DNA of 64,000 nucleotides. Origin: Pseudomonas fluorescens (lineage in GTDB: Bacteria > Pseudomonadota > Gammaproteobacteria > Pseudomonadales > Pseudomonadaceae). Below, piece after piece: positions 8,733 through 18,548 of the stretch (position 1 is its first letter; each line of letters opens with the position of its first letter). Location of the stretch: positions 62,001 to 126,000 of the forward strand of contig NZ_CABVIY010000003.1 in NCBI RefSeq assembly GCF_902498195.1. The letters run 5' to 3'. A program made the position numbers and the translations under genes. The notes under the pieces were generated by a model. That model made no database searches. It had not been told where the DNA came from and saw only the letters and a list, made by a program, of their open reading frames with translations.

Positions 8733-9584
8733 CTAAGGGTGGCTGGAGGGGTGGAAACGCTCGAAGTGTTCGCGTTCGGTCTGGCCCATCCACACATTCA
8801 AGGACCACAGGTCCGCGACCGGGACATTGGTGAAAGGCAGATGATGCAGGTAGCCGTCGGCGCCGAATTCCGGGGTCAGGGTGCTGACCTGATAGCCGCG
8901 GGCTTGCTGCGAGCGCCAGATGCTTTCCCAGTGCTGCTGATGGAAAGCCAGTTCCTTGGCGTATTCAGGCGCCGCCGGGTGCGGAACCTGCGGGCCCTGG
9001 TCATAGCCGACCCGGGCCTGGATATGGTGAACCCGTTCGACGAAGGCGCTCAGGTCATCCGCCGGGTCATTCAACAGGCGTTCGCAGGTCACGACCCAAT
9101 GGCTGATGTCACTGGTGAACAACAGATCGGGCAGTTGCCGGATCAACTCCAGGGTCACCCATGGGTTGAACAGCGAGCGCGAGCGGTGGGTTTCGAAACT
9201 GCAGACCTGGCCGTGCTTGCGCGCCAGCTCCAGTGCCTGGCCGAAGAACTCCACCTGCTGTGGCAAGGACCAGCGATCATTGCCCGCCAGCACGTTGACG
9301 AAACGCGGGCCGAGTTCGGCGGCCCAGGCGAGTTTCTGGTCGAGGTCATTGAGGTGGACGGCCGGGCTTGCCGACTGGTCCGGCAGCACATCGTAGGCGG
9401 TGAAGACCGTGCTGATGTAGCCCAGGCGATTGGCCTGCAGGAAGGCGGCGAACTCAGCCCGTTCACGGGCCTCCAGAGGCAGGCGCGCCTCCATGCCATC
9501 AAAGCCGGCGTGCAGCAACTCTTCAAGCGCCTGGGCCTTGCTGGCGGTGTAGCCCCACAGCGTGCGGAAAATTTCCAGCTTCAT
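8733..9584 (-). CDS. Sugar phosphate isomerase/epimerase-like TIM-barrel protein
   Basis: 283 residues, start supported by GAGGATCACC. The sequence has the AP-endonuclease-2-like barrel pattern: [12 protein letters not shown] at the start, [28 protein letters not shown] and [15 protein letters not shown], with metal-ligand candidates His, Glu and Asp at strand ends. This family includes isomerases, epimerases and dehydratases that use divalent metals. It is the first gene of the operon running to 4349 and is followed closely by the oxygenase-like gene. The specific reaction is unknown. Confidence 0.82.
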   Translation of the reverse strand: MKLEIFRTLWGYTASKAQALEELLHAGFDGMEARLPLEARERAEFAAFLQANRLGYISTVFTAYDVLPDQSASPAVHLNDLDQKLAWAAELGPRFVNVLAGNDRWSLPQQVEFFGQALELARKHGQVCSFETHRSRSLFNPWVTLELIRQLPDLLFTSDISHWVVTCERLLNDPADDLSAFVERVHHIQARVGYDQGPQVPHPAAPEYAKELAFHQQHWESIWRSQQARGYQVSTLTPEFGADGYLHHLPFTNVPVADLWSLNVWMGQTEREHFERFHPSSHP

Positions 9585-9919
9585 TGGTGATCCTCAAAAA
9601 TCGTTAGGCGTACTGCAAACCTGTTTCGACGGAGCCAGTAGACGATCAATGGCCAGCAACGGCTGTGGCCAGTGCGCTGTGGCATCGATGTTAGGCACAG
9701 GCGATGGCGCGAAAGAATCTGAAAACTCAAATCAATACTTCAGACTTTCATCAACAAATAGCTGGCTACTTATCTCGGATTTCAGGCGGGATTTGAGCGG
9801 TGAGAGAGTGTCTACGTTGGGCGCTGGCGAGGGGTGCCATTGTTACGGCATCATTTTGAAGAGTGGCAAGCGAGTCGCGGTCCTCCGCTGGCGCCTTGCT
9901 CGTGGTTTGGCAGGGCTGC
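9585..9919. other. Intergenic region, promoter side of the ABC/oxygenase operon
   Basis: About 335 bases between the isomerase gene start and the stop of the secreted protein gene at 9920. No gene or clear terminator seen. The promoter of the operon that reads leftward from 9584 should lie in the left part. Confidence 0.5.
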
Positions 9920-10585
9920 TTACTCGGTGGTCGTGATGAGCCAGAGCGGGGCTGACGACTTCTTGGTCGTGGCGACCTCGGCGCAGTAGTCCTTGGCCTG
10001 GAAGTGCCTGGCGGCACGTGAAGCGGGCACCGGTACCCAGCGCACATTGAGCAGCGTGCCCACCGAGGACTCCTTGACCCGGGTATTGGCGTCGTCGCGT
10101 TCGGTATAGGCGGCGGTGATCTTGCCAGGCACGCGCTGGTCGTCGAGCGGCCAGCCGCACACCATCGTGTAGAGCGGCGTGGCCTTGGGGTCCAGCGGGA
10201 ACTTCGCCGGCTTGACGATGCGCTGAGCCGTCATCTGCTGCATCGAAGGCAGGTATTCGACCCAATGCAGCAGCTGCACCTCGCCCGACTCGAACCAGCC
10301 GAAGACCGCCATGCCACCCGCCGGCACATCACCGCTGTCTGGTGTGGCCCGATTGATGAAGGTCGCCATGACCGTGTACTTGCTGTCTGCAAGATCGCGG
10401 CGGAAGTAGTTGCCGGCGATCAGCGACGTCGCGATCGGCGTGTCGTCCGTGTCCTCGGCCAGGACCGGTGCCGCACCGAGCAAGGTGCCGAGGCTGAGCG
10501 CCGTGGCAGCAAGGGCGGCTGCCGTGACCCATGTCCCGCCGTGCGATCGCCAGCCTCGGGTGCTCATGTGTGGGTAGGCGTTCAT
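9920..10585 (-). CDS. Secreted hypothetical protein
   Basis: 221 residues from the ATG at 10585, which has a strong GGAGGG five bases before it; longer frames have no such site. A positively charged N-terminus and hydrophobic stretch TAAALAATALSLGTLLGAAPVLAE form a signal peptide (cleavage near 50). The mature region contains ATSLIAGNYFRRDLADSKY and FGWFESGEVQLLHWVEYLP, and ends in LWLITTTE. I do not recognise the family. It appears to be a stand-alone gene. Its proline- and alanine-rich, very GC-rich text differs a little from its neighbours, so transfer is possible but weakly supported. Confidence 0.65.
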   Translation of the reverse strand: MNAYPHMSTRGWRSHGGTWVTAAALAATALSLGTLLGAAPVLAEDTDDTPIATSLIAGNYFRRDLADSKYTVMATFINRATPDSGDVPAGGMAVFGWFESGEVQLLHWVEYLPSMQQMTAQRIVKPAKFPLDPKATPLYTMVCGWPLDDQRVPGKITAAYTERDDANTRVKESSVGTLLNVRWVPVPASRAARHFQAKDYCAEVATTKKSSAPLWLITTTE

Positions 10586-10715
10586 CGTCCCTCCGGCCGC
10601 GCGGGTCGTCTGTTCATCGCCGACGGGCGACGCCACCGGTAAATGTAGTGCGGTGCCCGGGTCTGCGCGATTGCGCCTCGTGGCCGTACGTCCGGAAAGG
10701 GCCGATTGCAGTCTG

Positions 10716-11603
10716 TCACTCAGGGTTGAGTAGTAGCCCCGACAATTGTTTGGCAACGAGGGATTCGACGCTGCCCTCACTGGCACCCGCTTCAAACACC
10801 GCGCAACACGCCGATGAGTCACCGTCGCCGGCGCGGTAAACGGCAATCACACTGCCAGGCCCGCCGCCGGTGTGCCCGCACAGGGACAAGCCGCCTTCAA
10901 CCGTGCCCTGCATGACACCCAGGCCATACCCCGGTGTGATCCATGGGCGACCGGGCATCGGCCCGCCCAGGGTTCGCGGTGTCTGCATTTGCTGGAGCAG
11001 ATCGGCGGGGAGGAGGTGCCCGCTGAGCAGTCGATCCAGAAACAGCGCCGCCTGGGAAACCGCGCCGATCAGCAAGCCGTGATAGACCCAGCCGGGATCG
11101 TAGTTCGAGGTGGTTGCACCGCAGGTCTCTTGCAGGTCCGCCCGCGTCCTGGCGAAGCATACGCCCGAGAGGCCCAAGGGGCTGAGTGCCCGTTGACTCA
11201 CGGCATCTTCCAGCGTCAGATCCGTCAGCCGTTCAATCAGTCTGCCAACGAACAAGTAGCCAACGTTGGAATATCGCCAACCGCTGCCGGGGCTGTATCG
11301 AAGTCGGCCAGCCTCAAGGCGTTGCATCATTTCATCCGCCGACCAGGCCGCTTCATGGTTGGCCACGGCGGCGTGGTATGGCGCCAGTTCGCCGTAGTCG
11401 GCGAGACCGGCCTCATGCCGCAGCAGCTGGCGCAACGTGAACGGCTGGCCAGCAATCGGCTCGTCCAGGCCGACCCGCCCATCACGCACCAGGGACAGGG
11501 CCGTCACGGCCAGGACTGTCTTGGTGAAACTCCACCAGGGAATCTTCGGTTCTGACGGGGCGGGCGTGACTGAATGACCATTCGATACGAGTGAACTCAG
11601 CAT
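10716..11603 (-). CDS. Serine hydrolase of the class C beta-lactamase / esterase family
   Basis: 295 residues, start preceded by AGGGAAG, no signal peptide. The three penicilloyl-serine motifs are visible: Ser-x-x-Lys in SFTK (25-28), Tyr-x-Asn as YSN in WRYSNVGYLF (about 110-112), and the KTG-box equivalent HTG in GHTGGGPGS (about 249). Proteins of this group act as beta-lactamase-like esterases or D-amino peptidases. It is shorter than AmpC (about 360-380) and lacks export, so a cytosolic esterase role is more likely than antibiotic resistance. Confidence 0.82.
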   Translation of the reverse strand: MLSSLVSNGHSVTPAPSEPKIPWWSFTKTVLAVTALSLVRDGRVGLDEPIAGQPFTLRQLLRHEAGLADYGELAPYHAAVANHEAAWSADEMMQRLEAGRLRYSPGSGWRYSNVGYLFVGRLIERLTDLTLEDAVSQRALSPLGLSGVCFARTRADLQETCGATTSNYDPGWVYHGLLIGAVSQAALFLDRLLSGHLLPADLLQQMQTPRTLGGPMPGRPWITPGYGLGVMQGTVEGGLSLCGHTGGGPGSVIAVYRAGDGDSSACCAVFEAGASEGSVESLVAKQLSGLLLNPE

Positions 11604-11784
11604 GGACTTCCCTGGCGTGATGAGCGGATCGACAGCCCGACACGATATCCCATTCCCCCTTGTCCGAAAGACTGCAACCTCAGGTCGAGCCCTTTTTTGC
11701 GGCTATTGACTATCATTCAGCCGCTGTTGGAGCCGCATCGCCTCAATGACAGACGATTCCTCCTCCTGGCGCCCCCGCCGATGA

Positions 11785-13050
11785 TCAGGCTTGCGCCGCG
11801 CTGATCCCGCCAGTGGCCATGGATTTTTTGCGTACCGCCTGATAGAGAAGGCTGGACACCATGAAGCCGGCAATGGCCAGTAGGCTCATCAGGGTGAACA
11901 CATAGTTGTAGCCCTGTTGACCTGGGAAGTGGTCGAGGATTGCGCCGTAGATGACGTAGGCAAACATGCCGGGTGCATAGCCGATCAGGCAACCGATGCC
12001 GAAGGCCGAACCGGTGATGTGCTGGGGAATGCCGACTTCGCCCATGGGGGCCCAGAACACGCCGCGCATGGAGAACACGATCAGGGCGAAGGAGAGGGTG
12101 GCCGCCATCCCCGCATAGATGAAGCCCGGGCTTTTAGGAATCAGCATGATCACGCCCATCAGCGGCAAAAGGGCCAGGAATGCCCACTTCAGGTAGCGAC
12201 TGGTGCTCTTGAACTGTTTGTCGGCAATGAAGCCGCCGGCCGGCCCGCCGAGGATCTTCAGGAAATATTGGTTGATGATGCCGTAGGCGCCTACCAATGC
12301 CACAGGCAATCCGTACATTTCCTTGAGGTAAGGAATGAAATAGGTCAGGCCGCAGTAGACGATGTAGACCATGAACACGTTGAGGCTGACCAACCAGATA
12401 CCCGGTACCTTGATCGCTTCAATCAGGTTCGCCAGACCATTTTTCGGCTTGGCGGCCGATTGCGCGTTGCCACCCTTGAGCAGGAACCAGGTCAAGGTGC
12501 CCGCCAGAATGTCGATGACCGAGTAGAACAGGATCGCCGACTTCAGGCCGGTTTCGCCCGAGCCCATGGCGACGAACACGCCCAGGGCAGAAAAGGCCAC
12601 CAGCGTATCAACCACGCCACGCCCGCCTTCGAGCAGACCGAACAAACGGCCTTGCTCCTGATCGTCACCCAGGTTGCGGATGGCTTTGAGCAGCGATGGC
12701 CAAAACAGGCAGTCGGCACAGACAGCCAACAGGCTGAACACGATCAGCAAACTGCTGAAGGGCGGAAAGGTCGCCAGGTATAACCCCAGGCTACCGGTCC
12801 CGATCAGGCCGAGGGGGATCAGTTTGCGCGTGTCGTAGCGATCGGCGAGCAGGCCGCCAAGCACAAACAGGGCGGTGGCGATGATCGCGTTGGCACTGAG
12901 TAGCATGCCGATTTCAGTGTGGCTTAAACCCATGAATTCCTGCATGGGTACATAGAAGGCGTCCTTGAGGTTCGCCAGCTTGTAGATGGTGCCGCCACCG
13001 AGGATGAGGATCAGGAATCTGAGCCATTTGGCCTTGTTTTGGGTTGTCAT
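11785..13050 (-). CDS. MFS transporter, YihN-like sugar/organic acid family
   Basis: 421 residues with twelve predicted membrane segments. The loop after the second helix reads GGLLADRYDTRKLIPLGL, the MFS signature. Pro- and Gly-rich helices and the overall order resemble E. coli YihN. The start has GGAG at good spacing. It lies 33 bases downstream of a TIM-barrel epimerase-like gene on the same strand, and a MocR-type regulator precedes both. The three probably form one uptake and catabolism unit for a carbohydrate-like substrate (inference). Confidence 0.86.
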   Translation of the reverse strand: MTTQNKAKWLRFLILILGGGTIYKLANLKDAFYVPMQEFMGLSHTEIGMLLSANAIIATALFVLGGLLADRYDTRKLIPLGLIGTGSLGLYLATFPPFSSLLIVFSLLAVCADCLFWPSLLKAIRNLGDDQEQGRLFGLLEGGRGVVDTLVAFSALGVFVAMGSGETGLKSAILFYSVIDILAGTLTWFLLKGGNAQSAAKPKNGLANLIEAIKVPGIWLVSLNVFMVYIVYCGLTYFIPYLKEMYGLPVALVGAYGIINQYFLKILGGPAGGFIADKQFKSTSRYLKWAFLALLPLMGVIMLIPKSPGFIYAGMAATLSFALIVFSMRGVFWAPMGEVGIPQHITGSAFGIGCLIGYAPGMFAYVIYGAILDHFPGQQGYNYVFTLMSLLAIAGFMVSSLLYQAVRKKSMATGGISAAQA

Positions 13051-13083
13051 TATTGTTCTCCGGGCGTAATCGGGTCGTCAGGA

Positions 13084-14154
13084 TCAGGCGTTGGAAGCAG
13101 TGGCCAGTGTCAGTTCGGCCAAGGTGCGCAATTCGGTCAGCAAGCCACGGACATAGGCGATCTGGTTGTTCGCCCAGCGGTGTTCTCCGGCCAGCATTTG
13201 CTCAAGCGAGTAACCGTTCGGGAGTGGCGTTTCGCTCATCTCCCGGTAAGCAATGAAGGGATCGGTCGCCTCGATGCTCTGGCGGAAGGCCGGGGCCACG
13301 TAGTGGTTTTCCTGCTCGAAAATGAAGGCGACCACTTGCGGGCCTGATTCACCCAACATCAACAATTCGAACAGCATGCGGGCGCTGGGCAGATCGTCCT
13401 CGTCGCTGCCTTGCAACACACCGTAATGACCAAAGCCGTGTTGTTCGGGCACGATGCGCACACCTTTCATGTGCGTTTGGCGGATGTGCGGCGCCAGGTT
13501 TCGCAGGGCCTGCAGCGGCTGTTCGCAGGCATTGATCATGTTGCCGAAGTCGAACAGGGCATGCAGGCGAGGGTGGTTGAGGCGCGTGAGCAGTTGCGCA
13601 ATTTCAGCGCTCTTGAGCTCCTCATGCTGTTCGAAGTCAAAGTACAGATCATGCCTGTCGGCCAGTTGCGCGAGGTAGTGCAGGTCGGTCTCGATCACAT
13701 CCATGACCCGCGACAGCGTGCCCTCGTAGCGTGAGTAAACACGGATATTGCGCACCCCCAGCGCGAGGGCAATGGCGACCACCTGATCGACATCCGGTTT
13801 CAACGTGCTGCTGATTTCCAGGTGCACATCCAGCCCCAACGCCTTGGCTTTTGCGGCAAACGCCTGGAGTTGCGCGGGCGACATTTGGCTCAGGCTGTTT
13901 TCTTCGCCATCGAGCAGGTGCAGGCTCAAGCCTTGCAGCTCATGCCGATAGGCAAAGTCCAGCAGATCGGCAGGGGTGACACGACCGTGGGTGAGGTTGG
14001 TCAGTAGCGGATAGGCGTGGGCGAAAAGGCGCATTTGCCCGAGACGCTCAAGCAGCCGCCGGGCCAGTGCGTCCGACAGCACGGGAACAGTCCCGTGTTC
14101 GACCACTTTATGGCTCAGCAAGGCGTTGAATCGTTCCTGGATCTTATTGTTCAT
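13084..14154 (-). CDS. TIM-barrel sugar phosphate isomerase/epimerase-like protein
   Basis: 356 residues from the ATG at 14154 (AGGA nine bases upstream); a GTG eight codons earlier is less likely. Barrel features include AYRHELQGLSLHLLDGEEN, VHLEISSTL, YFDFEQHEELKS and HALFDFGNMIN, with Glu, Asp and His residues at the strand ends suited to a divalent metal. TH(M)KGV near 235 is a typical late-barrel His. It sits directly upstream of the YihN-like MFS gene and probably processes the compound that transporter imports. It is only distantly similar to the isomerase-like gene at 8733-9584. Confidence 0.8.
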   Translation of the reverse strand: MNNKIQERFNALLSHKVVEHGTVPVLSDALARRLLERLGQMRLFAHAYPLLTNLTHGRVTPADLLDFAYRHELQGLSLHLLDGEENSLSQMSPAQLQAFAAKAKALGLDVHLEISSTLKPDVDQVVAIALALGVRNIRVYSRYEGTLSRVMDVIETDLHYLAQLADRHDLYFDFEQHEELKSAEIAQLLTRLNHPRLHALFDFGNMINACEQPLQALRNLAPHIRQTHMKGVRIVPEQHGFGHYGVLQGSDEDDLPSARMLFELLMLGESGPQVVAFIFEQENHYVAPAFRQSIEATDPFIAYREMSETPLPNGYSLEQMLAGEHRWANNQIAYVRGLLTELRTLAELTLATASNA

Positions 14155-14266
14155 TAGAGTCGTTCCTGGTTCAGACACCGGGTCTACCGGCGCAGCCTTT
14201 ATCGCGCCAGTCAGGAACTCTCGATAGATCCATTATCAGTTAATTCATAAGACCACTTGCCTCGCT

Positions 14267-15772
14267 TCAAGGGGGCGGTGGCAGATAACCCAATGTACGC
14301 AACGCCTGGGCCAGCGCCTCGACACGCTCGCGGGCCTGGTGTTCAGGGGTGCCGGCAAAGCCGATCAACAGGGCCGGCGGCCGTGCATGTTCGATGCGGT
14401 AGTCGCTCAAGGCGTAGGTGTGGATGTTGTGTCGGGCCAGTTGCCGGGCGAGGTCAGTGTCACTGACGTCGGGCGGCAGCCAGGCGATCAGGTGCATGCC
14501 GGCTTCCGTCGGCGTGATGGTGAAAAAACGGCCAATCTGTTTTTCCAGCTGTTCGACCAAGGCTTGCTGGCGCGCCCTGTACAGCGCACGCATGCGGCGG
14601 ATGTGCCCCAGGAAGTGGCCTTCGCGCATGAAGTCCGCCGTTGTCGCCTGAAGCAGGGTAGGTGGACTGCGATCCATGACTGCGCGCAGGGTGCAAAAGG
14701 GTTCGACCAGGGCCTGCGGCAAAATCACATAACCCAGCCTCAGTGATGGAAACAGCACTTTGCTGAACGTTCCGACGTAAATCACCCGGGCCATCTGATC
14801 CATGGCATACAACGCCGGAATCAGGCGGCCGCTGTAGCGAAACTCACTGTCGCAATCGTCCTCGATGATCCAGCTCTGATGTTGCGCCGCCCAGTCGATG
14901 AGTGCCTGGCGTCGGGCATAACTGAGCGTGACACCCAGAGGATGCTGGCGCGAAGGCGTGCAAAACACCAGTCGGGCCTCGGGGCATTCGGTCAAGCCTT
15001 GCTGGACATCGATCCCCTGTTCATCGATACGCAGCGGTACCACCTGCGCCCCCTGGGCCTGCAACGCAATGCGCGCGGCGATGTGCCCCGGATCTTCCAT
15101 CCAGACACTGTCCTGCGGGTTGAGCAGCAGCATGCCCAGCAGGTTGAATGCTTGCTGCGCGCCGGAAACGATCACCACTTGGTCGGCTTTGCAGTCGATG
15201 CCGCGAGCATCGAAGACGTATTCGGCAATCGCTGTGCGAAACGCCTGCAAGCCTTGTAACTCTCCATAGCCCAGGATGGCCTTGGTTGGCTTGAGCAGAT
15301 GACGGTTCATCAGGCGTCGCCAGATCGCCTGTGGGAATGCGTCATACGTGCTGTGGCTGGGCAGGAAGGAACTCGGGGTCGCGGGGTCCCAGTCGGCATA
15401 GGACACCCCACGAAAATGATCGCTGCGCAGCGACAGCATCGATTGGCTCAAGTCTGACAGGCGCGGTGGCTGGCGCGGTTGCTCGTCTTCGATCCCCCGG
15501 CTTTCCCAGTCAGTGCCGACATAGGTACCGGCGCCAGTGCGCGAGGCCAGGAAGCCTTCGGCTATCAGTTGATCGAACGCATTGAGAATGGTGATCCGCG
15601 ATAACCCCAACTCTTCGCTCAGCGTCCGGGTCGACGGCAGGCGCACGCCCCCCTGGATTCTGCCGTAGAGAATCTGCTTGCGAATCTGCAGATACAGCTG
15701 GCGATACAACGGGATGGCACTGGCGCGATCCAGCTCGATAGCCGACAGCAGCAAACCGGCGGGGGACTTCAT
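14267..15772 (-). CDS. MocR/GntR-type regulator with aminotransferase domain
   Basis: 501 residues from the ATG at 15772; a longer frame starting at 15859 is possible. The N-terminal GntR winged helix spans about 20-85 (AIPLYRQLYLQIRKQIL, GVRLPSTRTLSEELGLSR, GAGTYVG). The rest is a class I aminotransferase fold with the PLP lysine in GTFSKVLFPSLRLGY. MocR proteins sense PLP, amino acids or related effectors and switch nearby transcription. It is upstream of, and codirectional with, the epimerase-MFS pair, its likely target. Confidence 0.9.
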   Translation of the reverse strand: MKSPAGLLLSAIELDRASAIPLYRQLYLQIRKQILYGRIQGGVRLPSTRTLSEELGLSRITILNAFDQLIAEGFLASRTGAGTYVGTDWESRGIEDEQPRQPPRLSDLSQSMLSLRSDHFRGVSYADWDPATPSSFLPSHSTYDAFPQAIWRRLMNRHLLKPTKAILGYGELQGLQAFRTAIAEYVFDARGIDCKADQVVIVSGAQQAFNLLGMLLLNPQDSVWMEDPGHIAARIALQAQGAQVVPLRIDEQGIDVQQGLTECPEARLVFCTPSRQHPLGVTLSYARRQALIDWAAQHQSWIIEDDCDSEFRYSGRLIPALYAMDQMARVIYVGTFSKVLFPSLRLGYVILPQALVEPFCTLRAVMDRSPPTLLQATTADFMREGHFLGHIRRMRALYRARQQALVEQLEKQIGRFFTITPTEAGMHLIAWLPPDVSDTDLARQLARHNIHTYALSDYRIEHARPPALLIGFAGTPEHQARERVEALAQALRTLGYLPPPP

Positions 15773-16018
15773 GACGTGCTCGTTCAAGGGAAATGGGCGT
15801 TGGCCTGAAACCGTCAGGCAATGGGAGTCAAGGGTAGCGAGCGATACCCGATAAGTCATCCGTCGCCCACAAGTCGTCGTTCAGGTCCAGTTGAGGCAGC
15901 GGCAAGCAGGGCGGCAATACTGGACGGAGTTCTCCAGTAGCGATGGTTGGATGGGGCCATCTTGTGACACGGGCCGTCCTGTTTGCCATCCCGCTATCCT
16001 GCTGGAAGGGGGCCGAAC

Positions 16019-16414
16019 CTACTGCGGCAGTCTGGCAATCACCTTGATCTCGAAGTCGAAGCCGGACAGCCAGGTCACGCCGATAGCGGTCACCGTCGGG
16101 TAGGGTGCTTCACCCCAGTACTCGGCCGCTACCTCCCAGATCGTTTCGAATGTCGAATCGGGGTCGACCATGAAGATGGTGGTGTCGACCACATCCTCGA
16201 AACGACTGCCGGCTGCAGCCAGGATCGCGTTGAGGTTGGCAAAGGCCAGGCGTACCTGTGCGGCGAGGTCCGGTTCGGCCGAGCCATCCTTGCGGCTGCC
16301 GACCTGACCGGAGACGAACAGAAAACCGTTGGAGCGAATCGCCGGCGAGTAGCGGTGCAGCTCGTACAGTGCATGGCGGTCGGGCGGGAAAACGACATCA
16401 CGTTTGCTGGTCAT
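16019..16414 (-). CDS. RidA-family protein
   Basis: 131 residues, AAGGAGC before the ATG. RidA/YjgF features: FLFVSGQVGSRKDG, QVRLAFANLNAILAAAGS, DVVDTTIFMVD and the C-terminal FEIKVIARL. The Arg that binds the enamine carboxylate in classical RidA is present as the penultimate ARLPQ arginine. The family hydrolyses reactive enamines/imines made by PLP enzymes, though many paralogues act on other substrates. It is divergently transcribed from the LysR gene at 16556. Confidence 0.9.
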   Translation of the reverse strand: MTSKRDVVFPPDRHALYELHRYSPAIRSNGFLFVSGQVGSRKDGSAEPDLAAQVRLAFANLNAILAAAGSRFEDVVDTTIFMVDPDSTFETIWEVAAEYWGEAPYPTVTAIGVTWLSGFDFEIKVIARLPQ

Positions 16415-16555
16415 TGCATAGCTCCTTCAGGGCCATCGCGGCCCGTTGTTTACGATGCCACCACTGTAAAAAAACTGGCCGGCGCTGATAAACGGGCAAC
16501 ACTGTTCATGACTGTTTGTAGAATCCAAACAATCCAGACCCGAGTGAGATGTGAA

Positions 16556-17485
16556 ATGGACCGTTTCGATGCGATGCAGGCCTTTGCCCGAGTAGTGGAA
16601 ACCGGCAGCTTCACCAAGGCGGCAGCCACCCTGCACATGAGCAAGACCAGCGTGACGCAGCTCGTCCAGCAGCTGGAAGCGAGGCTGCGCGTGCGCCTGC
16701 TCAACCGGACCACACGCAAGGTCAACGTCACCGCCGATGGCGCGGCCTACTACGAGCGTGTCATTCGGCTGCTGGCGGATATGGACGACGCAGAGACCAG
16801 CCTGTCCAGCGCGTCGATGACACCGCGCGGGCGGCTGCGGGTGGATGTGCCCAGCCCGCTGGCGCGAATCCTGCTGATCCCCGCCTTGCCGGGGTTCTAC
16901 GCACGCTATCCGGAAATCCAGCTGACCATGGGCGTGAGCGATCGCATCGTCGACATCATTGGCGAAAACGTCGACTGCGTGGTGCGGGGTGGCGAGATCA
17001 CCGATCAATCCCTGGTGGCCAGGCATGTCGGCGATCTGGAACTCGGCATCTATGCCGCGCCGGGCTACCTGCAGCGCGTCGGCACGCCGGCGCACCCACG
17101 GGAGCTGGAGGAGAGCAGGCACAGCACCGTTGGCTTTCTCTGGTTTCGTACAGGAAAAGCATTGCCCTATGCGATGCAGCGGGGCGAGGAGCACATCGAG
17201 GTCCAGGGCCGCCCGCAGCTGACGGTCGACGACGGCAATGCGTACCTCGCCGCCGGTCTGGCTGGCCTGGGCATGCTCTGGCTACCGCAGTACATGGCCA
17301 AGCCGCACCTGGCCAGCGGCGAGCTGCTGCCGCTGTTCGAGGACTGGCACATGGCGCCGATGCCGATGTATCTGGCATTCCCGCCCAATCGCCATGTCAG
17401 CGCCAAGTTGCGGGTATTTATCGATTGGATAATGGAATTGATGGCCGAGCATGCGCCGGTGCGTCACCGCCCGAATCAATCGTGA
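16556..17485 (+). CDS. LysR-family regulator
   Basis: 309 residues. The HTH lies in MDRFDAMQAFARVVETGSFTKAAATLHMSKTSVTQLVQQLE (positions 1-41). The effector domain from about 90 begins GRLRVDVPSPLARILLIP. The CrgA/LysR subgroup style (single-gene control of a divergent neighbour) points to the RidA-like gene at 16414 as target. The 140-base gap between them should hold the operator; I saw no strong palindrome. Confidence 0.9.
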   Translation: MDRFDAMQAFARVVETGSFTKAAATLHMSKTSVTQLVQQLEARLRVRLLNRTTRKVNVTADGAAYYERVIRLLADMDDAETSLSSASMTPRGRLRVDVPSPLARILLIPALPGFYARYPEIQLTMGVSDRIVDIIGENVDCVVRGGEITDQSLVARHVGDLELGIYAAPGYLQRVGTPAHPRELEESRHSTVGFLWFRTGKALPYAMQRGEEHIEVQGRPQLTVDDGNAYLAAGLAGLGMLWLPQYMAKPHLASGELLPLFEDWHMAPMPMYLAFPPNRHVSAKLRVFIDWIMELMAEHAPVRHRPNQS

Positions 17486-17641
17486 CGATGCCACACCCGC
17501 ATGGGCGTGTACCGTCGAGGGTGACAGTCAGCAACGCTTGGTAAAAAGCCTTGAGGTTCATTGATTCGCGTCAAGCAAGCCTCTTTGCTGTCGGTGTTTC
17601 TGGAATGGGTTCACAGCTAGGCTTTTTACTAACACGAGGCC

Positions 17642-18451
17642 TTAACCCCTGCGCAACTGCACCGGGCTCAACCCCAGGCGCTGCCTGAACGTGGTCGCCA
17701 TGTGCGCCTGTGAGTTGAAGCCACAGCTGTGAGCGATCTCTGCCAGGCTGGCCGTGGAATCGCGGATCAATGCGCGGGCCTTGGCGAGGCGTCGGTCGAT
17801 CAGGTAGCTGTGGGGGCTTTGCCCCGTCGCGGCCTTGAAGGCACGCATGAAATAGCCATCGGACAACCCCAGCAATCCCGCCATGTCCTGCACACCCAGC
17901 GGACCGTCGAGGCCGGCGGCGATGAACTCATCGAGCAGGCGCATCCGGCTGCCGGTGAGGGTGCCTTGAATGTGGTCCGACGCGCCTTCGTGGCCACTCG
18001 CCCGTTGCGCCAGGCCGAGTGCCCAGGCTTCCCAATCGTCCTCCACCGACGGCCTTAACAGCGCGGCGCGCATGCGCAGCGCGAGGGTAATGGCCTGCGG
18101 ATCGATACGATTGTTGAACGCACGATCGCCCGGCAACGTCATGCCGTCGGTGCGCATGACCCGCAGGTATTCACCACCCTTGGGCGATTCGGACAACACG
18201 TCACAGCCGGCAGGGACGAACGCCAGGCCATTGGGCAGGGCATCGAAGGGCCGTACCCGATCGCTGCCGATGGCATGCAGGCCTCGCTGGCTGTCGAAGG
18301 CGAAGCCAATCGCCGACTGGGACGCGACATAGCGGGTCGCGTAGGCGGCGCCCGGCAGTAATTCGATCGCCCAGGGCCCGGCCTCGATACGACGGATCGG
18401 TTCAGCGGCAGGGGCAGGTTGAGGGCGGTTTCGATGGTTCATGAACCGCAT
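17642..18451 (-). CDS. AraC-family regulator
   Basis: 269 residues from the ATG at 18451; an ATG at 18442 is also possible and neither has a strong ribosome site. The N-terminal part is a sensor with no cupin hallmark that I can assign. The C-terminal 100 residues are the double HTH: GVQDMAGLLGLSDGYFMRAFKAATGQSPHSYL and the second unit SLAEIAHSCGFNSQAHMATTFRQ. It is divergent from the dehydratase gene at 18549, with about 100 bases between, so it likely controls that gene. Confidence 0.88.
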   Translation of the reverse strand: MRFMNHRNRPQPAPAAEPIRRIEAGPWAIELLPGAAYATRYVASQSAIGFAFDSQRGLHAIGSDRVRPFDALPNGLAFVPAGCDVLSESPKGGEYLRVMRTDGMTLPGDRAFNNRIDPQAITLALRMRAALLRPSVEDDWEAWALGLAQRASGHEGASDHIQGTLTGSRMRLLDEFIAAGLDGPLGVQDMAGLLGLSDGYFMRAFKAATGQSPHSYLIDRRLAKARALIRDSTASLAEIAHSCGFNSQAHMATTFRQRLGLSPVQLRRG

Positions 18452-18548
18452 AGTAGTGAAGAGCGGGGACAAAAGTCAGGTCAGTTTTTTGAAAGCCCGG
18501 GGCAGGCGCCCGTGTCTAGACTGGGCCAAGCCTTCAGGAGAACGACTC

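Noticed and set aside
10716..11603. Antibiotic-resistance beta-lactamase
   Set aside because: Motifs fit the broad serine-hydrolase family, but the protein is short and lacks a signal peptide, so there is no basis to claim resistance.
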